Source: a virus. Taken from it: DNA of 30,068 nt. Within the stretch, counting starts at the first letter, position 1. Every line of letters begins with the position of its first letter. Where the stretch lies: positions 1 through 30,068 of IMG/VR virus record IMGVR_UViG_3300015374_000038, one strand, 5' to 3'. A program made the translations under genes and the position numbers. This document shows positions 7,459-13,102 of the stretch, in pieces. Below the pieces are notes generated by a model. It was not told the DNA's origin. It searched no databases and was given only the letters and a program-made list of their open reading frames with translations.

Positions 7459-7500
7459 GCAGCGTCACCGGGCTCGCTGCCCGTAGACGCAGACGGCGTC

Positions 7501-7534
7501 CGGACCTCAGGCCAGCCCCCCGGCCTGAGGTCCG
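7501..7534 (+). terminator. Perfect 13-bp hairpin, probable terminator
   Basis: CGGACCTCAGGCC at 7501-7513 pairs perfectly with 7522-7534 across an 8-base loop. It lies 43 bases after the winged-helix gene. A U-tract is missing, as is common in high-GC genomes, so termination is probable but not certain. Confidence 0.6.
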
Positions 7535-7538
7535 GTCC

Positions 7539-7556
7539 CATCATCATCATCATCAT
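7539..7556. repeat. CAT trinucleotide repeat, six units
   Basis: Six perfect CAT units stand between two hairpins in non-coding DNA. The tract could vary in length by slippage. No coding frame uses it. Confidence 0.9.
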
Positions 7557-7595
7557 CGCCGGAGCGGTGAGTTGTCGGGCCCTCCCGCTCCGGCG
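7557..7595. other. Second hairpin, 11-bp perfect stem
   Basis: CGCCGGAGCGG at 7557-7567 is the exact reverse complement of 7585-7595, with a 17-base loop that itself contains GGGCCC. It follows the CAT repeat immediately. It may be a second terminator, a protein-binding site or part of a structured RNA. Confidence 0.55.
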
Positions 7596-7609
7596 GTGAC
7601 CACTCGTAT

Positions 7610-7666
7610 CGCCGGGGGATGACGCTCGGGGCCGACCAGCTTAGGCCTTAGGGCAAGCCCCCGGCG
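7610..7666. other. Third inverted repeat, 9-bp arms
   Basis: CGCCGGGGG at 7610-7618 pairs with CCCCCGGCG at 7658-7666 across a 39-base loop. It lies just upstream of the promoter/operator for the gene at 7710. The long loop makes an RNA or DNA-site role as likely as termination. Confidence 0.45.
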
Positions 7667-7672
7667 GTGCGG

Positions 7673-7702
7673 TTGTCTCTATCGTTGCAACTATGATAGA
7701 GT
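7673..7702 (+). promoter_or_regulatory. Promoter TTGTCT-N18-TAGAGT for the gene at 7710
   Basis: A -35-like TTGTCT (7673-7678) and a -10-like TAGAGT (7697-7702) are separated by 18 bases. The ATG follows 7 bases after the -10 without a Shine-Dalgarno sequence, so transcription would start at or next to the A of ATG (leaderless mRNA). Confidence 0.5.
7677..7701. promoter_or_regulatory. Operator-like palindrome over the promoter
   Basis: CTCTATC at 7677-7683 and GATAGAG at 7695-7701 are perfect inverted arms around an 11-base centre that contains the palindrome GTTGCAAC. The right arm overlaps the -10. This is the layout of a dimeric repressor site. The downstream HTH-like protein or the winged-helix protein could bind it. 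Confidence 0.5.
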
Positions 7703-7709
7703 ACTTTCG

Positions 7710-8207
7710 ATGACCGCCACCATCGAACAGCTCCGGACCAAGGCCGGCATGTCCATCAAGGACCTGGCCGTCTCAGCAGGCTTGACGTACAACGAGGCGT
7801 ACGCCGCCGAGAAGTACGAGGGCGTCGAGATCAAGCGCAACCGCGCCAAGCACGAGCGGAACCAGCAGCTGCTGCGTGAGCACCTCACCCTCCATCTGGA
7901 CGGGCAGGAGCGTGAGCAGCTGGCCCGCCGGCTCAAGCACTCCAAGCTCTCGGACGACGAGAATCTCGACGACCTTCGTGAGCGGGCACAGGCCGACTTC
8001 GTCCGTCGCATGACCTTCGCACCCGTCGGGTGGAGCAAGGAGGCCGAGTGGGAGGGCTACAAGTCCGGCGACCGGATCCAGATCTCAGGCGTCGACACGG
8101 TCTTCATCTTCCTGTGCCACACCATCACCGCCAACGACCACCACTGGGTGGACTGCTACGGTGGCGACGAGTTCCGCTCCTTTCGAGTCGAGCGGGTCGT
8201 CCGCTAA
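7710..8207 (+). CDS. Possible HTH regulator with unknown C-terminal domain (165 aa)
   Basis: Residues ~3-40 (TIEQLRTKAG, MSIKDLAVSAGLTYNEAYAAE) read like a helix-turn-helix of the XRE/HTH type, although the turn is not perfectly canonical. A charged helical linker with many Arg/Lys/Glu follows (~40-95). The C-terminal ~65 residues look beta-rich (WEGYKSGDRIQISG, TVFIFLCHTI, DEFRSFRVERVV), perhaps an SH3-like barrel. It starts at ATG directly behind a promoter that overlaps a palindrome, so autoregulation is plausible. I recognise no named family for the whole protein. Confidence 0.55.
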   Translation: MTATIEQLRTKAGMSIKDLAVSAGLTYNEAYAAEKYEGVEIKRNRAKHERNQQLLREHLTLHLDGQEREQLARRLKHSKLSDDENLDDLRERAQADFVRRMTFAPVGWSKEAEWEGYKSGDRIQISGVDTVFIFLCHTITANDHHWVDCYGGDEFRSFRVERVVR

Positions 8208-8229
8208 AGTTTCGAAAGATTCTTCACTG

Positions 8230-8308
8230 TTGATGTACATCTCTCCTCCCGCTGTGGTAGGATGACCTCATCCGCTCAGCACTGAGAGGACACCGCCACA
8301 TCAAGGAG
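8230..8308 (+). promoter_or_regulatory. Leader region of the DUF932 gene: -10 and ribosome-binding site
   Basis: TAGGAT at 8258-8263 is a good -10 candidate. TGTACA 18 bases upstream is a weak -35. The start codon at 8317 is preceded by AAGGAG at 8303-8308 with 8-base spacing. So this gene, unlike its neighbours, has a proper ~45-base leader and ribosome-binding site. A palindrome TTTCGAAA lies at 8210-8217. Confidence 0.45.
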
Positions 8309-8316
8309 ATGCCGCC

Positions 8317-9234
8317 ATGCCCACAGAGGCTGCCCACCGCGTGCCGTTCACCAAGTTCGTCACGCCCGTCGCAGAGCAGTACGAGAAGGACCCGATGGGG
8401 GCACTCGCCTCCGCGGGGCTGGACTACGAGGTGGTCAAGCGCCCCCTCTACTTCGCCTCGACTGTCCCGTCCAAGAAGTCCAAGCCCATCAAGATCCCGG
8501 ACCGGTACGCCACCGTCAAGATGTTCGACGGTGACGAGGCGTACATCGCCAACGTCGGCCCGCGCTACGAGGAGATCCAGAACCGCGATGCCTTCGGCGT
8601 GTCGCAGGCCCTCGTCGACGTCGGCTTCCTCGTTCACTCGGTCGGGGAGTCGAAGGACAGCAAGCGGGTATTCATGAACCTCCGGGCCCCGGACGGGTTC
8701 GAGGTCCTCGACGGAGAGGACCACCACGAGCTGTTCGTGATGGTCCGTACGTCGCACGACGGCACCCTCACCCTGCAGGGGCTGATCACGCCGGTCCGCA
8801 TCTTCTGCCAGAATCAGATGCGCCTGATCGAGTCGACCGCCGTTGACCGGTGGCGGTTCCGCCACCTCGCCGGCGCCGAGCTCGCGTTCGAGGCCGAGAC
8901 GATGGCCAAGCTGTGCGTGGACTACGTCAGCTCCTACCAGGACGTCGCCGCCAAGCTGGCGGCCATCGACCTGGAGCTGGACGCCACCAAGAAGATCCTC
9001 GAGAAGGCCATGCCGAAGCGGACCGAGTGGCACGAGGGCATCCTGAACGCCCTCGAGAACAGCCCGACCGTCGAGGACGCACACCGCCGCACAGGCTGGG
9101 GGCTGGTCAACGCCACCACCGAGTACCTCGAGTGGCTGCGTGAGGTCAAGACCGACGAGGCTCGATTCTCCGCCACTGTCGACGGCGCTGCACTTCGGGC
9201 GACGCGGAAGGTGCTTCGTCAGCTGACCCGCTAA
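8317..9234 (+). CDS. DUF932 phage/plasmid-like protein
   Basis: The 305-residue product matches in outline the DUF932 (TIGR03299-type) phage/plasmid proteins: an N-terminal VPFTKFVTPV/GLDYEVVKRPLY region, a central beta-rich part with GPRYEEIQNRDAF and the family-typical LTPVRIFCQNQMRL-like motif (here LITPVRIFCQNQMRL), then long helices. Such proteins are frequent on mobile elements; their biochemical role is not established, though ties to recombination have been proposed. A strong AAGGAG with 8-base spacing suggests high expression, which is unusual here. It stands alone between two promoter-like gaps. Family assignment is fairly sure; function is not. Confidence 0.75.
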   Translation: MPTEAAHRVPFTKFVTPVAEQYEKDPMGALASAGLDYEVVKRPLYFASTVPSKKSKPIKIPDRYATVKMFDGDEAYIANVGPRYEEIQNRDAFGVSQALVDVGFLVHSVGESKDSKRVFMNLRAPDGFEVLDGEDHHELFVMVRTSHDGTLTLQGLITPVRIFCQNQMRLIESTAVDRWRFRHLAGAELAFEAETMAKLCVDYVSSYQDVAAKLAAIDLELDATKKILEKAMPKRTEWHEGILNALENSPTVEDAHRRTGWGLVNATTEYLEWLREVKTDEARFSATVDGAALRATRKVLRQLTR

Positions 9235-9252
9235 CGAAGTTCGTAGTAGAGT
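9223..9252 (+). promoter_or_regulatory. Promoter CTGACC-N18-TAGAGT for the gene at 9259
   Basis: CTGACC (9223-9228) and TAGAGT (9247-9252) are 18 bases apart. The GTG starts 6 bases after the -10. A GGAGG lies only 1 base before the GTG, too close to work, so leaderless translation fits better. The palindrome ACGAAGTTCGT (9234-9244) sits between the two boxes and could bind a regulator. Confidence 0.42.
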
Positions 9253-9258
9253 GGAGGT

Positions 9259-9450
9259 GTGCCCTACTCCACCCGACAATACGAGTTCGACGAGGTCAAC
9301 CCGGCGCTTCAGCAGCTCAAGCGTGAGCTGCTGGCGCCGGGCGTCGCTCGTGTCAGCCTAACCGGTCTTGTCAACCCCGCCTCCCATCGACTGAGCTGGC
9401 ACCTCAAGACTGTCGTCGCCCAACCGGACCCGCCACAGGAAGAAGACTGA
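9259..9450 (+). CDS. Hypothetical protein (63 aa), first gene of the second plus-strand run
   Basis: A GTG start at a likely leaderless promoter gives a 63-residue product (MPYSTRQYEFDEVNPALQQL...). It is soluble, with a short helix, a beta-like LARVSLTGLV-type region and an acidic end. No family is recognised. Its TGA overlaps the ATG of the membrane-protein gene (TGATG), so it probably leads the operon that contains the hypermodification-like genes. Confidence 0.55.
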   Translation: MPYSTRQYEFDEVNPALQQLKRELLAPGVARVSLTGLVNPASHRLSWHLKTVVAQPDPPQEED

Positions 9451-9857
9451 TGTCTGTACCCGTCCTCATCACCATCACAGTGGTGCTGGCAGTCATGGCG
9501 ATCGCTCTCGGGCTGCTCGCCGCCTACTTCGACGACAGCCGGTCGTTCTTGCCGGTCGTTGGCGCGGTCATCGCCGGCATTGCTGCCATCGTGTTCGTGT
9601 TCGTCGACTTCTCCACGTACAACGAGCACAAGAAGACCGACCGCGGCCGAGGTGACGCGCCTCGAGTTTCCAAGCACCTGATCGACGGTCGCACCGCCGA
9701 CGGCATCACCGAGTTCCCGGACGGCTGGGGCAACGTCGCCACCAAGTGCGTGTGGACCGGGTGGCGTGCCTTCGAGTCGACGAAGGCGAACGGCGCCAGC
9801 TCCCTCGTCCTCGTTCCTGACGCCGAGTGCGACTTCGTAGCGACGGGTCCACGATGA
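9450..9857 (+). CDS. Membrane protein with two transmembrane helices (135 aa)
   Basis: Residues ~3-26 (VPVLITITVVLAVMAIALGLL) and ~33-54 (FLPVVGAVIAGIAAIVFVFV) are clear membrane segments joined by a short loop with acidic residues. The C-terminal ~80 residues are soluble and contain two Cys (TKCVWTGW and DAECDF). This suggests a membrane-anchored domain stabilised by a disulphide or metal if exported. No family is recognised. The stop overlaps the next ATG (ATGA). Its position just before the SGNH-like gene may be only operon packing. Confidence 0.62.
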   Translation: MSVPVLITITVVLAVMAIALGLLAAYFDDSRSFLPVVGAVIAGIAAIVFVFVDFSTYNEHKKTDRGRGDAPRVSKHLIDGRTADGITEFPDGWGNVATKCVWTGWRAFESTKANGASSLVLVPDAECDFVATGPR

Positions 9858-10906
9858 GGATCATCATCGACGACGTCGCGTCGACCTACACGCACCGCCT
9901 CGACAGTCACCGCAGCAGCTGGGCCCGGATGGTCCGCTGTGCCGTGGCTGACATGAAGCCGGAAGCCGAGGTCGAGCTCCTGTTCGACGGCGACTGGGAC
10001 GGCAAGTTCGACCAGTGGGTGATCGTCTACCCGATGGAGTTCACGGGTAAAGGCATCAACATGCAGGGCGGCCCGAACCCGAAGGTGCTGGACCGGCTCG
10101 GCCGCCTCATCGACACGGACGACGCCTACAGCCGGGTCGTCTCCCTCGAACGGCCGCTGCCGGACTACAACGAGCTGGTCGTCAAGCCGCGGTTCCATCA
10201 GGACCTCACCGAGTTCACCGAGCTGACTGGGTTGGTCCGTGAGGTGAGCCTTGAGTCGGTCGTTCGAGCTGCCGCTGCTGAGGGTGGCGCGAAGCCGTCC
10301 GTGGTGCTCGGTGACAGCCACGCTGCCAGCCACTACGTCCGTCATTCGCTGATCCTGCGGCACGACGCCCTCACCTTGTACGGCGCCCTCGAACGACGGC
10401 TCGAGAAGATGCTGCCGGCGTGGTCGCTCGACCCGGATCAGTGCTCGGGCGTCAAGCTGGTGTTCGGCAACATCGACGTACGGCACCATCTCTGCCGACA
10501 GGACGATCCGAAGGCGGCGCTGAAGTCGTTGCTCGACGCCTACCACGCGCAGGTCGACGATCTCGCCCGGTCCAGCGGCCAGGAGCTGACGATCGTGACG
10601 CCGCTACCGATCGAGTTCGAGGCCCGACGCCTGCCGAAGACTGGCTGGTACAAGGGCGCCCCGTTCTACGGCAGCCGAGAGGACCGGCTCGACCTCGTTC
10701 GAGACTGGTGGGAGTGGGCGAGCACCGAGTGCTACTACCCGACCTGGCACTGGCCGCTGTCGTGGTACCGGATGGACGGCGAGGAGTACGCCAAGTACCG
10801 GATGGAGAAGCCGAACTCTGTCCACCTCTCTCCGCGCTGGCACCTCTGGGACTACGAGACGAACGAGCCCAACGCCCGACTCATCGACGAGGTCTGGGGT
10901 GCCTGA
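9854..10906 (+). CDS. SGNH-hydrolase-like protein with N-terminal extension
   Basis: The 350-residue protein has an unknown N-terminal part (~1-145) and a C-terminal part resembling SGNH/GDSL hydrolases. Block I is VVLGDSH (151-156) with the candidate nucleophile S155; block III is FGNID (204-208) with N206; the block V His is H324 in NSVHLSP. The Asp normally three residues before that His is Asn (N321), so the triad may be incomplete. SGNH enzymes remove or transfer acyl groups. It overlaps the pyrophosphorylase-like gene by 8 bases, which hints that it acts in the same pathway, for instance on an acylated base or intermediate. The start is ATG in an ATGA overlap. Family call moderate; role inferred. 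Confidence 0.5.
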   Translation: MRIIIDDVASTYTHRLDSHRSSWARMVRCAVADMKPEAEVELLFDGDWDGKFDQWVIVYPMEFTGKGINMQGGPNPKVLDRLGRLIDTDDAYSRVVSLERPLPDYNELVVKPRFHQDLTEFTELTGLVREVSLESVVRAAAAEGGAKPSVVLGDSHAASHYVRHSLILRHDALTLYGALERRLEKMLPAWSLDPDQCSGVKLVFGNIDVRHHLCRQDDPKAALKSLLDAYHAQVDDLARSSGQELTIVTPLPIEFEARRLPKTGWYKGAPFYGSREDRLDLVRDWWEWASTECYYPTWHWPLSWYRMDGEEYAKYRMEKPNSVHLSPRWHLWDYETNEPNARLIDEVWGA

Positions 10907-11972
10907 GCTCGTCGCCACCGACGTTTACCCCGAGCTGCTGCGGTACGTCGGCATGGCAGCCCGGCTGCAGGACGCCAACATCTCGTCGTCCACTGGCAGA
11001 GACGTCACGATCCCCCTCGTCGATGACGCGCTGTGCCAGTGGGTGACGATCTACGACGTCATCGAGCGCCGCTACGCCGGGTTCTCGAACGCCCTCCAGC
11101 AGGTGTGGTTTGGGACCATGAACCCGAAGCGGTGGCAGCGGCTGGCCGAGTTCAACTTCACCCAGCAGGAGCTGTCTGCCACCGCGTGGTTGTACGTCTT
11201 CATGCTCCACCGGGTGACTGGCTCTGGTGCCTCGTTCGCCTCCGACCACGGGTTCCGCAACTCCATCGTGGCAGACGCCGTGCGGCAGTACCTCAACGGC
11301 CACTCGATGCCTGACTACGTCCTCCATGAGATGGAGAAGGGCCGACCCGTCTTCACGTCGATCGGCAACCAGATCCCGGCGTTTCCGAAGCCGGCTGACA
11401 CGCCGTACGCCCGTGGCAGTGAGCTCTACCTCCATCGCATCATGCCAGAGCTGCTCTGGGACCTGTACTACTGGCTCGTTGAGGAGACTGCTCACAAGGG
11501 TCAGATCAGCATCAAGCCGGTGATGGACTGGCTCGGAGCCTACCACCAGTCACGTGGGTGGAGCCGGTTTCACTTCGTGCACACCGCCTTCGCCATGGAC
11601 TTGGCTGAGTACATGCCGCAGTACGTCGACCCGATGAGTCACTGCTACTTCGGAGCCAACGCCGAGAAGTGCGCTGCACTGCTGTTCGAGAAGCCTCGGG
11701 GCCTGAGCAAGGACTTCTTTCATGACGCTGTGATGGAGCGATTCCAGTCTGACGTGTGGGCCATCCGGCCCGAGACGCCTGGCTTTCCCATGTCCCTTGA
11801 GGACGTGCTGTGTGACGGCATTCGCTGGATCCGCAACTACATCCCGAAGGGCTACGACCACCTGCATCCAGATCAGATCGAGTCCTCGGCGCCGGACCTA
11901 CTCGGCCGCCACCCGTCCTACTATCGACACCTCGAACTGTGGGGAGAGAAGCGTGTTCACCCGACCGCCTAA
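10899..11972 (+). CDS. Alpha-glutamyl/putrescinyl-thymidine pyrophosphorylase-like protein
   Basis: The 357-residue protein carries the landmarks I associate with this clade, in order: FMLHRVTGSGASF with HGFRN (101-121), FTSIGNQIPAF (152-162), RFHFVHTAFAMDLAEY (223-238), SHCYFGANAEKC (247-258) and EDVLCDGIRWIRNYIP (301-316). These proteins are related to helix-hairpin-helix DNA glycosylases. In phages with hypermodified thymidine they displace pyrophosphate from an activated hydroxymethyl base with an amino acid or amine. The gene overlaps the SGNH-like gene upstream and the PLP enzyme downstream (20 bases), so the three are coupled. The family is recalled from motif memory, not searched. The actual base here could be cytosine rather than thymine. 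Confidence 0.62.
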   Translation: MPELVATDVYPELLRYVGMAARLQDANISSSTGRDVTIPLVDDALCQWVTIYDVIERRYAGFSNALQQVWFGTMNPKRWQRLAEFNFTQQELSATAWLYVFMLHRVTGSGASFASDHGFRNSIVADAVRQYLNGHSMPDYVLHEMEKGRPVFTSIGNQIPAFPKPADTPYARGSELYLHRIMPELLWDLYYWLVEETAHKGQISIKPVMDWLGAYHQSRGWSRFHFVHTAFAMDLAEYMPQYVDPMSHCYFGANAEKCAALLFEKPRGLSKDFFHDAVMERFQSDVWAIRPETPGFPMSLEDVLCDGIRWIRNYIPKGYDHLHPDQIESSAPDLLGRHPSYYRHLELWGEKRVHPTA

Positions 11973-12900
11973 CGGCGACAACAGCCTGCTCGAGCACGTC
12001 ACGTGGTGGGACTTCGTCGGCCAGCACCGCAACGGGCCGGAGCTGACGCCGCTGCGTGACTCCATGCTCAACTACGTCTGGCAGCTGGGGTTCAAGAGCC
12101 GGTTCGCCGAACCTGTCGTCCTCCAGGAGGACGGCGTCAACGTGGTCGACGAGTCGAAGCTGGGCGTCGGCTCCAAGGCCCGGTTCGGTGAGCTCCTTAT
12201 CAGCCAGGTGGAGGAAGAGGAGCTCGTCTATGTCCAGCCTCGGCACGGCTGGGCTGGCATCAGTCTGTTGGCGCTCGCTCAGATGTACGGCAAGAAGCTC
12301 ACGCTGTTCATGCCCGCCTCCGGCAAGTCGTCTGACACGCAGCGGCTAGTCATTGAGCTCGGTGCCGAGCCTCGGTTCATCCGGATCGCGGCGATGCCGG
12401 TCCTCAACAAGTACGCCCAGGAGTACGCCGTCAAGAAGGGGGCGTTCTTCATCCCGTTGGGTCTGCGACACCCGCTTGTCACTGCGAATGCCGTCGCCCA
12501 GATCTACGAGTTCATGCGGGAGTACCCGCCGGGTGAGATGTGGTGTGCCACCTCCACCGGGGTATTGAGCCGATCGCTTCAGATCGCCTTGATGCCGAAC
12601 ACCTGGATGGTCCATTCGGTGGCAGTGGCCCGCAACCTTCACGCCGGAGAGCTGGGTCGCAGCACCTTCACCTCCTACGACCGGGCGTTCGATCAGCCCG
12701 CGCGGAAGCTGCCGCGCACGTTCCAGTCCGCCCACAACTACGACGCCAAGGCGTTCGAGATTGCAGTCAAGCACCAGTCCATGAACCGGCCGACCTGGTT
12801 CTGGAACGTGGCCGGCAACGTGCCGAAACCCATGCTCCAGCCTGAGGACGTGAACTCAGCTCGCGAGTGGGGCGACCTGCGTGACTTCTTCGCCGCCTGA
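11953..12900 (+). CDS. Fold-type II PLP-dependent enzyme
   Basis: The 315-residue protein resembles cysteine synthase/ACC-deaminase-type enzymes. GSKARFGELL (73-82) places K75 where D-cysteine desulfhydrase-like proteins carry the Schiff-base lysine. VQPRHGWAGISLLALAQMYG (94-113) matches the loop and helix that bind the substrate carboxylate, and KKLTLFMP...VIELGAEPRFI follows the usual pattern. TSTGVLSRSLQIAL (about 198-211) corresponds to the phosphate-binding Gly region. The start chosen is GTG with GGGGAG upstream, overlapping the previous gene by 20 bases. Tight coupling to the pyrophosphorylase-like gene suggests it makes or tailors the group attached to DNA. Substrate unknown. Confidence 0.65.
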   Translation: MFTRPPNGDNSLLEHVTWWDFVGQHRNGPELTPLRDSMLNYVWQLGFKSRFAEPVVLQEDGVNVVDESKLGVGSKARFGELLISQVEEEELVYVQPRHGWAGISLLALAQMYGKKLTLFMPASGKSSDTQRLVIELGAEPRFIRIAAMPVLNKYAQEYAVKKGAFFIPLGLRHPLVTANAVAQIYEFMREYPPGEMWCATSTGVLSRSLQIALMPNTWMVHSVAVARNLHAGELGRSTFTSYDRAFDQPARKLPRTFQSAHNYDAKAFEIAVKHQSMNRPTWFWNVAGNVPKPMLQPEDVNSAREWGDLRDFFAA

Positions 12901-13102
12901 AGTCACCGCGTTCTACACCTATCTGGAGCAGCCGAACAAGTACGCTTGGCGGTTCTTCATGGGTCGGCTGATGATCGGTGGCTGGGTTCTTTCACCTCAA
13001 CAGCACGAGGTCATGGAGAAGTGGGCAGCGGATGTGGGTCTCAGCCTTACCCGCGAGGCTAGGATGCCATCCCCAGACGCCGCCGCCCAGGAGGAAGCGT
13101 GA
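12881..13102 (+). CDS. Hypothetical protein (73 aa) coupled to the PLP enzyme
   Basis: The GTG start overlaps the PLP gene by 20 bases and the stop overlaps the primase-helicase GTG by four. The 73-residue product has an aromatic-rich helix (YTYLEQPNKYAWRFFMGRL), a likely second helix (SPQQHEVMEKWAADVG) and a disordered tail. It might be a small partner or assembly factor of either neighbour. No family is recognised. Confidence 0.6.
   Translation: MTSSPPEVTAFYTYLEQPNKYAWRFFMGRLMIGGWVLSPQQHEVMEKWAADVGLSLTREARMPSPDAAAQEEA

Noticed and set aside
7459-7709. A tRNA or known riboswitch in the hairpin region
   Set aside because: No cloverleaf with TTC loop and acceptor stem could be drawn, and no riboswitch core was recognised.
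9253-9258. GGAGG as ribosome-binding site for the gene at 9259
   Set aside because: Only one base separates it from the GTG, too close for normal initiation; a leaderless start fits better.
8224-9279. 351-codon minus-strand frame opposite the DUF932 gene
   Set aside because: It is a mirror of the codon bias of the plus gene, which has a strong ribosome-binding site and recognisable family motifs.
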